32,881 bases of DNA from contig JAFIGE010000045.1 of NCBI GenBank assembly GCA_020831585.1, forward strand, positions 1 through 32,881, given 5' to 3'. This stretch comes from Opitutales bacterium (GTDB lineage Bacteria; Verrucomicrobiota; Verrucomicrobiia; Opitutales; Oceanipulchritudinaceae). Positions 24,568 through 32,738 of the stretch are shown here, piece by piece (position 1 is the first letter of the stretch; the number at the start of each line of letters is the position of its first letter). The translations under genes were made by a program, and so were the position numbers. A model generated the notes under the pieces. That model searched no databases. It was not told the origin of the DNA and worked only from the letters and a program-made list of their open reading frames with translations.

Positions 24568-26015
24568 TGGCGCAGCAGGGAAAAGCGTTCGGGGCTGAGA
24601 AAACGGTCGAGGATCGTTTCGGCGGAGTGGGCTCCGGGGGCCGATGCAGGGGCGTTGAGGATCGCTTTGTAAAGATCGCGCAGACGCCCGCCGTAGGCGT
24701 CCAGCGAATACTTCGAGGAAATCGCCGCGCGGTTGCTTTCAATGAGCCGAGCGGGCGCGCTTGTGGGCAGGGAGGCTTCCAGGGCGGCGGTCGGTCCTTG
24801 GCTCAGCACGCGCTCGATAACGGCGCGTTGCAGCGGCTCGGGGAGACCGCCGAAATCATAACCCTCTTCGGATTGGAGGGCGCTTTGCGTGCGTTCCAAG
24901 GCATCGGACGGGAGCGTGCGGTCATAGGCGGCGAAGGCCGCAGCCAAGCCCTTTTCGAGAGCGGCAAGCAGATCTTTTTCTTCCCTGGGGTTGAGGCACA
25001 CCGGCAAGCGCGCGTAGAGACCGTCCAGGCGGACACCGTTTTCTCCGAAGTCCGCTGTGATTTCGGGGAGGTTTCGCCCGCACACACCTTTTCCGAAAAG
25101 CCAGGGTTCCAGAAAGGCGAGCCCGAAGCCCTCGGCCACGCTGGTTGTCATCAGGGCCTCCGCCCGATGAATGAGAGCGGGAAAACTCACCGACGGATCG
25201 TCGCCGAGGCCGAATCGCACGGGCAGGGAGTGTGCCCGCGCGAAGGCAACCCACTCCTCGTGGAGGGCCTTCCAATCCGGATTCTCCGGCGCGAGTGTGG
25301 TGGCAAAGAGTGCGCTGCGGCCAAGCTTCGCCGCGACTGCCCCATACAGCGCCACCTCGCCGATATTCTTTCGCCGGATGGCGCGGGTCGGGTAGAGGAA
25401 AAGCGGACCTTCTCCGGGGAGCGGATCCGCGGGATCATCCCCGGTTTTGGGAACCGAGACGGCGTTGGGCAGGGTGTGGCAACGGTCAGCGGGCACGCCG
25501 GCGGAGCGGAGAATCCGGGCATCGCGCGCGTTCAGAGCGGCGTAATGAATCTGTGGCGCGGACGGATAGAGGGTGGTCTGCCCGCCCGCGTCCTCCGTCT
25601 TGCGAAGGAAAGCCTGTTGCGCGGCGTAGTTGGCCGGGCGTCCGTCTTCCGCGAAGTCATGGATTTGCAGGAGGGCGCGCTGTCCTTGGCACAAAAGCCC
25701 GGTGAGCGCGGCGGGGAAGGCGACATTTTTCCCCAGGCTGTGGTTGTGGATGTGCCACAGATCGGGTTCGCCCCCGAGGGCATCCCGCGCGGCGGAGCGG
25801 AGATTTGCCGCCAGTCGGGCGGGGTCGTCGGGTCCGGCAGTCTTTCGGTATCCCAGGCCGTCCACCACCACAACCTTGGGCAGCGCGTCACCCGCGTAAG
25901 CCTCTCCGGAGAGCACCACGCATTCCACCTCCGGTCCGAGAGCGGCGACGGCGTTTTCGATCACCCGGGTGACGCCGCCGCGACGCAAATGATAATGCAC
26001 AATCGCGACTCGCAT
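24564..26015 (-). CDS. GT4-family glycosyltransferase in the gpgS operon
   Basis: A GT-B glycosyltransferase of 483 residues. The N-terminal Rossmann domain begins MRVAIVHYHLRRGGVTRVIENA, with the acceptor-side Gly-Gly of GT4. The acceptor domain has WHIHNHSLGKN and QIHDFAEDGRP. The donor domain has FLYPTRAIRRKNIGEV and the E-x7-E motif EGFGLAFLE in SVAEGFGLAFLEPWLFGKGV. There are about 120 extra residues after the usual C-terminus. It starts 9 nt after gpgS. In Petrotoga a GT acting after GpgS adds mannose to glucosyl-3-phosphoglycerate to give mannosylglucosylglycerate. A similar role is a hypothesis here, and the donor and acceptor are not known. Confidence 0.85.
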   Translation of the reverse strand: MRVAIVHYHLRRGGVTRVIENAVAALGPEVECVVLSGEAYAGDALPKVVVVDGLGYRKTAGPDDPARLAANLRSAARDALGGEPDLWHIHNHSLGKNVAFPAALTGLLCQGQRALLQIHDFAEDGRPANYAAQQAFLRKTEDAGGQTTLYPSAPQIHYAALNARDARILRSAGVPADRCHTLPNAVSVPKTGDDPADPLPGEGPLFLYPTRAIRRKNIGEVALYGAVAAKLGRSALFATTLAPENPDWKALHEEWVAFARAHSLPVRFGLGDDPSVSFPALIHRAEALMTTSVAEGFGLAFLEPWLFGKGVCGRNLPEITADFGENGVRLDGLYARLPVCLNPREEKDLLAALEKGLAAAFAAYDRTLPSDALERTQSALQSEEGYDFGGLPEPLQRAVIERVLSQGPTAALEASLPTSAPARLIESNRAAISSKYSLDAYGGRLRDLYKAILNAPASAPGAHSAETILDRFLSPERFSLLRQ

Positions 26016-26024
26016 CCGGAAGTT

Positions 26025-27014
26025 CTAAGCGTTGGGGGCGGTGCGACCGAAGCGCTTGCGATATTCGGGCAGGGTGATCATGGGCGGGCGTTCTTCCTCG
26101 ATGATTTCTTTGAGCGTCTGCTCGTAGCGGTTCCCCTCCGCCTGAAACTGGCGGAAGATGTTCGACATCTCCGGCAGCTTGTCGACGTGTCCGTAGGCTT
26201 CCATGCGGTTGAGGAAGCTTTGGAGAATCCCGAACGACATCTTTCCGAGGTCGAGAGTCGATTGATTGCGGTGCACGCGTTGGTCGAGGTCGGTTTGCGC
26301 GAAGGCATCGAGCCCATACTTCATGTAGACGTCCATGAGGTGAGAGGTCTCGACTCCGTAGCCGATGGGGAAGGGGATTTGCTCAAGGACCTCGCGGCGC
26401 ACGGCATATTCCCCGGAGAGCGGCTGGATGAGGGCCGTGAGTTCGGGGAAAAAAAGCGAGAAGAGCGGCCGCACAAGGATCTCCGTAACCCGCCCGCCCC
26501 CGGACGGGCGAATTCCCTGGGAGAAGGCGAGGGGCCGGTCGTAGAAGGCTTTCACATACTGCGTGGAGTCGTGCGCAATGAGCGGCCCCACGAGCCCGGT
26601 GACAAAGCGCGGATGGATGTTTTTGATGTCCGCATCCACGTAGCAGATGATGTCGCCCTTGAGCTGATAGATCGCCTTCCAAAGGTTTTCCCCTTTGCCG
26701 CGCTTGAAACCCTGGGAGGGAAGGATGTCTTTGGAGAGGTAAACATCCGCGCCGAACTGCGCCGCCACTTCGCAGGTGCGGTCGGTCGATCCCGAATCGA
26801 TCACGGCAAACTCGTCGATCAGCGGATACCGGTCCATCAGCTCGCTCTTGAAGATGACGATTTCCTTACCGATCGTTTTTTCTTCGTTGAGCGTGGGAAT
26901 GCAGAGGCTGATGGTCAGGCCCTTCTTTTCCTTCTCTTTGATCATGGCGAGGATATCCCAAAACTCGCCGTGGTGGAAGGTGTTCTTCTCCAGCCATTTT
27001 TCAATCTTACTCAT
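26025..27014 (-). CDS. gpgS: Glucosyl-3-phosphoglycerate synthase (GT81)
   Basis: It transfers glucose from an NDP-glucose to 3-phosphoglycerate, the first step to the compatible solute glucosylglycerate. The 329 residues match the family. The GT-A fold has TISLCIPTLNEEKTIG and VIDSGSTDRT. The metal-binding motif is D127-A-D129 in CYVDADIKNIHP. Family blocks follow: QYVKAFYDRP, SGGGRVTE, PLSGEYA at 198-204, GYGVE at 218-222 and HRN at 248-250. These match the mycobacterial enzyme closely in order and content. The first codons overlap the end of the M20-like gene by 8 nt (ATGAGTAA), and the GT4 gene follows after 9 nt. No GpgP of the histidine-phosphatase type is adjacent; the HAD gene of the operon is the candidate. 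Confidence 0.92.
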   Translation of the reverse strand: MSKIEKWLEKNTFHHGEFWDILAMIKEKEKKGLTISLCIPTLNEEKTIGKEIVIFKSELMDRYPLIDEFAVIDSGSTDRTCEVAAQFGADVYLSKDILPSQGFKRGKGENLWKAIYQLKGDIICYVDADIKNIHPRFVTGLVGPLIAHDSTQYVKAFYDRPLAFSQGIRPSGGGRVTEILVRPLFSLFFPELTALIQPLSGEYAVRREVLEQIPFPIGYGVETSHLMDVYMKYGLDAFAQTDLDQRVHRNQSTLDLGKMSFGILQSFLNRMEAYGHVDKLPEMSNIFRQFQAEGNRYEQTLKEIIEEERPPMITLPEYRKRFGRTAPNA

Positions 27015-28179
27015 CGCAAAGTCCTCCGTCGATTGCCTGTATCACACCGATGATCTGGGCGATGCCCTTGAAGATCGGCTCCACGAAAACCGTCTCATCG
27101 ATTTCGTGTTTTTTCTCTCCCTTGGTCACGCCGAGGGTGAGACAGGGAATGCCTTTGTCGGCCAGAGCGGAGAGCTCTCCGGTGCTGGGGGCTACCTTCG
27201 CTTTGATGTCGAGTGCGCCCATGATGGAGCGGGCCGCCCGCACCAGCGGATGGTTGAAAGCGATACCGCCCGGGCGGCGGCGGGCGATCACGCGGATTTC
27301 CGCGCGCGCCCGGTTCTCCGCGTTGACCTCCGCGACAATTTCTTCGATTTGCTGAAGGATCTCCGCAACCATGCCGGGCTGTAAGCTGCGCACTTCGAGA
27401 CGGAGCGTCGCTTGCGTGGGCGGTGTGTTGAAGGCGTTGCCCGCGATGATAGAGCCGAGGATGATGGAGGTTTCCGGTTGCTGGGGCGTGCGAATGCGGA
27501 GGATACGGTCGATCACACCGTGCAGTTCCACGATCGCTCCCGTTGTATCGGCATCTGCCCAATCCATGCGCTCCGGGGTGAAGAGGCGGATTTCGAGGCG
27601 GATCATTCCGAGGCTCGAATAACTCAGGCGTCCCAGTTGAATCCCTTCCACGCAAACCGCCGTGTGGATCGGTGCCTTGGTGTTTTCCACGAAGAAGCGC
27701 AGGCCGCCGAGGTCTCCCCGGCCCATGCTTCGTGTCGAACCGAGGAGAATGAGGTTGGACTTCAGTTCGATACCCAGCCGATTGAGGATGAGCGGCAGGG
27801 AGGCGACCGTGGCCACGCCCAGGCTGTTGTCGGCCACTCCCGGACCCGTCAGGCGATCTTCCGCCACCGTGACCGAGTGGTCGATGCTCTTGTCCCAGAT
27901 CTTGTCGACGTGCGCGGAGACGAGGATGTTCCGTTTACCTTCCGTGCCGGGCAGGATGCCGGTGACGTTTTGTGCCTCGTCCGTGGAAATGTTTTGCAAA
28001 CTGCTCTCCGTGAAGCGGTCGCGCAGAAAATTGATCAGCGCTTGTTCGTGAAATGCCGGAGAGGGGACCTCCCCGCACATGATGACGTTGGCCAGGAGAA
28101 TTTCGCGCAACTCGATCAAGCGTTCGCGAAAACCCCGGACCTCCCCCTGCAACGTTTCTATGTCTGGAGATGGACTCAT
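27007..28179 (-). CDS. M20-family metallopeptidase-like protein, catalytic Glu motif absent
   Basis: 390 residues with the M20 two-domain layout: a catalytic domain split around a dimerisation domain at about 190-300. Metal ligands are recognisable: H90 and D92 in VSAHVD, D117 in GPGVADNSLG, E178 in VCVEG and H358 in KGEKKHEID. The position that normally has the catalytic and metal-binding Glu pair (DEExG) reads GSTRSMGRGDLGG at 148-159, with no Glu. It may therefore be inactive as a peptidase, or act by another residue. It is the first gene of the operon and overlaps gpgS by 8 nt. It is divergent from the thioredoxin-like gene with a 127-nt spacer, so the operon promoter should lie there. 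The start at 28179 has no clear SD. Confidence 0.85.
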   Translation of the reverse strand: MSPSPDIETLQGEVRGFRERLIELREILLANVIMCGEVPSPAFHEQALINFLRDRFTESSLQNISTDEAQNVTGILPGTEGKRNILVSAHVDKIWDKSIDHSVTVAEDRLTGPGVADNSLGVATVASLPLILNRLGIELKSNLILLGSTRSMGRGDLGGLRFFVENTKAPIHTAVCVEGIQLGRLSYSSLGMIRLEIRLFTPERMDWADADTTGAIVELHGVIDRILRIRTPQQPETSIILGSIIAGNAFNTPPTQATLRLEVRSLQPGMVAEILQQIEEIVAEVNAENRARAEIRVIARRRPGGIAFNHPLVRAARSIMGALDIKAKVAPSTGELSALADKGIPCLTLGVTKGEKKHEIDETVFVEPIFKGIAQIIGVIQAIDGGLCDE

Positions 28180-28306
28180 TTTTTGAATCTATCCGCCAAG
28201 CAGGGGAAGTGCCAAGGGATTTGTCGAAATTCCTTGTTGGCCTCTGGGAATTTTTCCCTACCGTCGGGAGTCCTTTCACTGAAACCCACTTCAATTAGGA
28301 TTTAAC

Positions 28307-28759
28307 ATGAACAGATTCTTCCGCCCGCTCGCCTCCCTTTTTCTTTTCGCTGCCGCTGCCGTGATGGCGCACGGCGCGAACTGGACCACCGACTATGCCG
28401 CTGCCAAGGAGCAGGCAAAGGCGGAGAACCGCCACATTCTCCTGGAGTTCACCGGATCCGATTGGTGCCCGCCCTGCCAGCGGCTGAATGCCGAGGTGTT
28501 CTCGCGCAGTGAGTTCAGCGCCTTCGCCGACGCAAACCTGATCCTCGTGAAGCTCGATTTTCCCCGCCGCACCGAACAGGCACCCGAATTGGCCGCGCAA
28601 AACCGTCGTCTCGCCGAAAAATATGGTATCCAGGGTTTCCCCACCGTCATCATCCTCAACCCGAGCGGTGAAGAGATCGAGCGCACGGGCTATCGCCGTG
28701 GCGGCGTGGCGGCCTACATCCGGCATCTGGAGTCGGTGCTCGCCCGGAGCAAATCGTGA
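28307..28759 (+). CDS. Secreted thioredoxin-fold protein
   Basis: 150 residues with a signal peptide (residues 1-23, MNRFFRPLASLFLFAAAAVM then AHGA), so it is exported. The mature part has the thioredoxin fold with active site C54-P-P-C57 in GSDWCPPCQRL and the cis-Pro loop GIQGFPTVIIL. The W-C-P-P-C form occurs in thiol:disulfide proteins of cytochrome maturation and envelope redox. It has no transmembrane DsbD partner here. It is divergent from the M20-gpgS operon and is followed by a terminator. Whether it reduces or oxidises is unknown. Confidence 0.88.
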   Translation: MNRFFRPLASLFLFAAAAVMAHGANWTTDYAAAKEQAKAENRHILLEFTGSDWCPPCQRLNAEVFSRSEFSAFADANLILVKLDFPRRTEQAPELAAQNRRLAEKYGIQGFPTVIILNPSGEEIERTGYRRGGVAAYIRHLESVLARSKS

Positions 28760-28789
28760 GACCTTCGTAACGGATTTTCTTCGATATCC

Positions 28790-28818
28790 GGCGGCTTCCG
28801 ATGGGGAGCCGCCTTTTT
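28790..28818 (+). terminator. Rho-independent terminator after the thioredoxin-like gene
   Basis: GGCGGCT and AGCCGCC form a 7-bp GC-rich stem, extended by TCC/GGG pairing, followed by TTTTT. It lies 31 nt past the stop codon. Confidence 0.8.
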
Positions 28819-28866
28819 GGTGACGTTTACTAAGAGCCAGCCGCGAGGGCGAACGCGAAAAGGTAG

Positions 28867-28995
28867 TCCGGGTGATTCATCCCCGGACCGCGACGGAGAA
28901 GCGGCTACGCATTCTCGTGCACCTACAGCGGCGAGGAAAACGTGCGATGAACGGACCCGCGTTTCCGCCCAGGTCGACCGCTGAAGCAGGTCGAC
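28867..28995 (-). repeat. Two-hairpin dispersed element, copy B
   Basis: Inverted relative to 17711-17840. The 21-nt hairpin is at 28867-28887 (arms TCCGGG / CCCGGA), then an 85-nt spacer, then a 23-nt hairpin at 28973-28995 (arms GTCGACC / GGTCGAC, perfect). Both hairpins are conserved with compensating or neutral changes between copies. It fills most of the gap between the convergent thioredoxin-like and mnmA genes, and no gene is seen in 28760-29074. Confidence 0.75.
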
Positions 28996-29074
28996 TACGG
29001 AAGCAGCGCGGTCTCTCTGCGAGGACGAAAACCGGCAAACCAGGCATTTTTCAAGTTCTTGCTTGCGGATGCCC

Positions 29075-30187
29075 TCACACGTAAACACCCCCGCCCAGGA
29101 GGCGCTCACCATCGTAAAGGGCGGCCACCTGTCCGCTCGCGAGACCGCGCTGGGGTTCGGCGAAAACGAGGCGCGCGCCCGTGGAATCGGGCTCGAAGCG
29201 CACGCGCACGCTGGGGTCGCGGTAGCGCACCTTGCAGAGCAGGTCGACCGGTTCCGTGGGCGGTTGCGGGGTGAGCCAACTGAGGTGATGCAGGCGGGCG
29301 TCGTCCTGCCAAAGCGCGGCGGGACGCTCCTTTTCAAAAGCGACCACCAGTTTGTTTGCGGGGAGGTCTTTGGCCACGACAACGTAGTGGTTGAAGTTGC
29401 TGTTCGAGGGCAGGCCGATCCCGCGCCGCTGCCCGAGGGTGTAGCGGTGCAGTCCCTTGTGCTCGCCGAGGACCTCTCCCGCCAGGTTGACGATGGGGCC
29501 GGGGGAGGGGGGAATGAAGTGCTCCAGAAAATCGTTTATGCGCACGCGGCCGATGAAGCAGATTCCCTGGCTGTCTTTCTTTTCGGCGTTGGGCAGACCG
29601 AACCGGCGGGCTTCGGCGCGCAGTGCAGGCTTTTCCAAGTGCCCCACGGGAAACCACGCCGCCGCCAATTGCTCCGGACGGAGAAGGGCGAGGAAGTAGC
29701 TCTGGTCCTTGTTTTTGTCGGCCCCTTCCCACAGCTCAACCGGGCCGGGGTAGGGACGCCCGGGGTTGCCCGGACGGCTCTGGCAGTAGTGTCCCGTGGC
29801 CACGCCTTCAAAGCCGCGTTCGCGCGCCCAGTCGAGGAGCACACCGAACTTCATCTCGCGGTTGCACATCACGTCGGGATTGGGCGTGAGGCCCGAAGCG
29901 TAGCCCCGCACAAGATAGTCCACAACCCGTTCGCGGTAGTCGCGCATGAAGTTGACCACCTCGAAGCCAATCCCAAGGGTCGCCGCCACGGCCTCCGCAT
30001 CGCGGATATCCTGCTGCCACGGGCAGTCTCCGAGGATCTCCTCCTCGTTGATCCAGTTTTTCATGTAGACCCCGTGCACGTCGTGACCCGCCTCCCGCAA
30101 AAAGGCGGCAGCCACGGCGCTATCGACCCCCCCGGAGAGGGCCACGATGAGTTTTTTTTCCATGAAATCTGAAATTTTCCCTTCCAT
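29075..30187 (-). CDS. mnmA: tRNA-specific 2-thiouridylase MnmA
   Basis: It thiolates U34 of tRNA Lys, Glu and Gln in the cytosol, with ATP. The 370 residues match the family. The PP-loop is LIVALSGGVDSAVAA near the N-terminus. The catalytic Cys pair is in NPDVMCNREMKFG and DSQGICFIGR, both intact. The tRNA-binding signature ATGHYCQ and the KDQSYFLALL block are present. The C-terminal beta-barrel follows YTLGQRRGIGLP. The start is 30187, after GGGGAAGG; the ATG at 30163, giving MEKKLIVALSGG, is a good alternative nearer the domain start. It is divergent from the GH13 gene with about 110 nt between. The sulfur donor genes are not in the window. Confidence 0.95.
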   Translation of the reverse strand: MEGKISDFMEKKLIVALSGGVDSAVAAAFLREAGHDVHGVYMKNWINEEEILGDCPWQQDIRDAEAVAATLGIGFEVVNFMRDYRERVVDYLVRGYASGLTPNPDVMCNREMKFGVLLDWARERGFEGVATGHYCQSRPGNPGRPYPGPVELWEGADKNKDQSYFLALLRPEQLAAAWFPVGHLEKPALRAEARRFGLPNAEKKDSQGICFIGRVRINDFLEHFIPPSPGPIVNLAGEVLGEHKGLHRYTLGQRRGIGLPSNSNFNHYVVVAKDLPANKLVVAFEKERPAALWQDDARLHHLSWLTPQPPTEPVDLLCKVRYRDPSVRVRFEPDSTGARLVFAEPQRGLASGQVAALYDGERLLGGGVYV

Positions 30188-30298
30188 ACCTTCCCCGAGA
30201 GGCCATGCTCTTCAAGCCTTGAGGTGGATTCTTCAGGAATTTTTCGCAATCCGGTAGGAGACTTGCTCCACCCGGCAATGCAGGGGATGCAATCAAGT

Positions 30299-32734
30299 AT
30301 GGCAGAGGACGTAAAGATCAAGTGGGCGGTGTGGACGTCTCCAAAGACGGGGTTGTTGGCATTTGCGAGCGACTGGAAGAGCAGTGATCTTCCCGAACTC
30401 TATTTCGGTGAGGACCGCCTGCCCGTGAAGAATCTGCGCCGCGAAGATCCCCTGAACTTCGCGCGGATGAGCGGCTATTGGATCGACAAACGCGAAATCA
30501 TTTTCGTTTTGCCCGAGAAAACAGCCAAAGAGGAGAAAGCCGCGCTGAAGGAAGGGGTCTATGTCGCTGGTTCCTTCAACGACTGGGCGAAGGCTGTCGG
30601 CGATGATGCCTGGAAGCTGGAACGGGACGAAGAATCAGGCCTCCATTGTCTGCGGGTGCCGCTCAAGGCCGTTGGGGGGGCGCGCAAAAGCCAGAGCTTC
30701 AAATTTGTTACGGCGAAGGAACGCTGGCTCGAGGTGCCGGTCGATCTGCCCAATTGCATTGTCGACGATTACGGCAACCGGAACTTCCACCTCGAACCAA
30801 AGTGCACGGGCGCGCACGAGTTTGTCTTCGAGCCGCCGCTGCCCTTCAATGTGGCGGCGGATATTCAACTGATTTTTTGCCGTGGAGGCAAGGATGTGGC
30901 CGTGACCATGAAACCGGGGCCCTTTGTCAAGAAGATGGCCTCCAAGCTGCCGCTGGGAGCAGTCGTGGAAGACGATGTGACCATTTTCCGCCTCTTCTCC
31001 CCGCAGGCGAATCGCGTATCCGTGCACATTTACAAAGACGTCGAAGCGACGCGCGTAAAGACCATCGCCATGGTTTTGCGTGAGAGTTGCGTATGGGAAG
31101 CACGCTTGCCCCGCAATGCCCACGGCGAGTTTTACCACTTCACGGTGGATGGCTTCGCGGCCGATGTGGGCACGCTCTTCGATCCGCATTTCCGCGTCCT
31201 CGATCCCTATGCCCTCGCTGTTACCGGACCCAAAGGCCCGGCGATTGTCGTGGATCTTGCCCGCTGGAAACCGCCGGTCCGGCGCTTTCAGCCGCCCGCC
31301 TGGCACGAATTGATCGTCCTTGAAACGCATGTGCGGGATCTGACTGCGCGCGCCCCCATCGATCTGACTGAGCAAGAAAGGCTGGGCTTTGCCGGGGTCA
31401 CCAAGTGGCTCAAAACCGAGGGCTCCTATCTCCGTTCCCTCGGCATCAACGCGGTGGAGCTTCAGCCGGTCCAAGCCTTTGATACAGCCAACTTCGAGGA
31501 ATACGGCTGGGGCTACATGCCCGTGAACTATTTTTCTCCCGCGCCCCAGTATGGCAGCGATCCGCAATCCCCCGACAAGGCCGCCCAAGAGTTTAAGGAA
31601 ATGGTCGAAGCCTTCCATGAGGCCGGCCTCGCTGTGATTCTTGACGTCGTCTACAACCACGTGGGCGAGCCGAATCACCTCCAGTATGTGGACCGTGGAT
31701 ACTATTTTCTCCTCAACGCGGACGGGGCGTATCTGAATTTCAGTGGTTGCGGCAACACCCTCGATGCCGACACCCCGATGGTGCGCCGTCTCATGGTCGA
31801 CAGCCTCATTCACCTCATCGAGTATTTCGACGTGGACGGCTTTCGCTTTGACCTGGGCGAGCTCATCGGCGTGGACGCCCTCGTGCACGTCGAGCGGGCG
31901 CTCAAAGCCGTCAAACCCTCCGTGATCTTCATCGCCGAGCCCTGGAGTTTCCGCGGCCACATTATCCGGGAACTGAAAAACACGGGGATCGCCTCATGGA
32001 ACGACGGTTACCGCGAGTTTCTGAAAAAATACCTGCGAGGGGAGGGTGGGGCCGACGGTCTTTTCTATTTCCTTTCGGGCTCGCGCGATGCCTTCCGCTT
32101 CCCCGCGCAGACAGTCAACTACGTCGAATCCCACGACGACCGCTGCTGGATCGACGAAATTACCGAAAACCCTAATGGAAGCGGGCTCTTTCCCACCGCC
32201 AATGACCGTCGCCGCACCCACATCATGTTTGCCATCCTCATGATGTCGCACGGCATCCCCATGCTCCTCGCGGGCATCGACTTTCTCAAATCCAAGAACG
32301 GCAAGCGAAACACCTACCTTGACGGCGAGGAGAACGCGCTACCCTACGAGCGCACCCTGCAGTTTCCCCATACCCGCGACTACCTCAACAAGTGGATGGC
32401 CTTCCGCTTGGGGCTCGGCAAAGCCCTGCTCTGTCCCGCACACCCCGTTGAGCAAGGCTTCTTTTCCACCGCTGCCGTCCGCAATGCCCTTGCTGTCGTC
32501 TACAACGCCAACACCACGCTGGGCTCCCGCCGCTGGCTCTTCGCCGTCAACCCCCACTTCGAAGAAGTCGCGCTCCCCCTGCCCGAGGGCGACCTCACCG
32601 TCGGCAAACAACTCGCCGACCACGAGCGCTTCGACCTTGCCGGCCTCACCTCCGCCACCATCCCCATCGACTCCACCGCCCACCTCCGCATGCCCCCCCT
32701 CTCCTGCGCCCTCTGGCAAATCCTCCCGGACTAG
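30299..32734 (+). CDS. GH13 alpha-glucan hydrolase of pullulanase/debranching type
   Basis: A cytosolic-looking glycoside hydrolase of about 811 residues with no signal peptide, likely acting on glycogen or maltodextrin alpha-1,6 branches. An N-terminal beta-sandwich has GVYVAGSFNDWAKA, and a CBM48-like domain follows (VTIFRLFSPQANRVSVHIYKD). The catalytic barrel has YGWGYMPVNYFSPAPQYGSDP, typical of pullulanases. Catalytic residues are Asp518 in DGFRFDLGE, Glu547 in IAEPWSF and Asp613 in VESHDD, and DVVYNHVGE is also present. The start chosen is the ATG at 30299, but in-frame ATGs at 30224, 30278 and 30287 cannot be excluded. The ESHDD form instead of the AHD usual in pullulanases and the Glu after DLG are small differences. 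It could also be a branching-type or trehalose-type relative; debranching is the best guess. Confidence 0.87.
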   Translation: MAEDVKIKWAVWTSPKTGLLAFASDWKSSDLPELYFGEDRLPVKNLRREDPLNFARMSGYWIDKREIIFVLPEKTAKEEKAALKEGVYVAGSFNDWAKAVGDDAWKLERDEESGLHCLRVPLKAVGGARKSQSFKFVTAKERWLEVPVDLPNCIVDDYGNRNFHLEPKCTGAHEFVFEPPLPFNVAADIQLIFCRGGKDVAVTMKPGPFVKKMASKLPLGAVVEDDVTIFRLFSPQANRVSVHIYKDVEATRVKTIAMVLRESCVWEARLPRNAHGEFYHFTVDGFAADVGTLFDPHFRVLDPYALAVTGPKGPAIVVDLARWKPPVRRFQPPAWHELIVLETHVRDLTARAPIDLTEQERLGFAGVTKWLKTEGSYLRSLGINAVELQPVQAFDTANFEEYGWGYMPVNYFSPAPQYGSDPQSPDKAAQEFKEMVEAFHEAGLAVILDVVYNHVGEPNHLQYVDRGYYFLLNADGAYLNFSGCGNTLDADTPMVRRLMVDSLIHLIEYFDVDGFRFDLGELIGVDALVHVERALKAVKPSVIFIAEPWSFRGHIIRELKNTGIASWNDGYREFLKKYLRGEGGADGLFYFLSGSRDAFRFPAQTVNYVESHDDRCWIDEITENPNGSGLFPTANDRRRTHIMFAILMMSHGIPMLLAGIDFLKSKNGKRNTYLDGEENALPYERTLQFPHTRDYLNKWMAFRLGLGKALLCPAHPVEQGFFSTAAVRNALAVVYNANTTLGSRRWLFAVNPHFEEVALPLPEGDLTVGKQLADHERFDLAGLTSATIPIDSTAHLRMPPLSCALWQILPD

Positions 32735-32738
32735 GAAT

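Noticed and set aside
24522-27053. An 843-codon open frame antisense to the GT4 and gpgS genes
   Set aside because: It spans two well-supported genes and their junction, and has no domain.
28714-29382. A 222-codon minus-strand frame across the two-hairpin element
   Set aside because: It overlaps mnmA in another frame and the repeat element. The protein resemblance to a frame at the other copy is explained by DNA repeat similarity.
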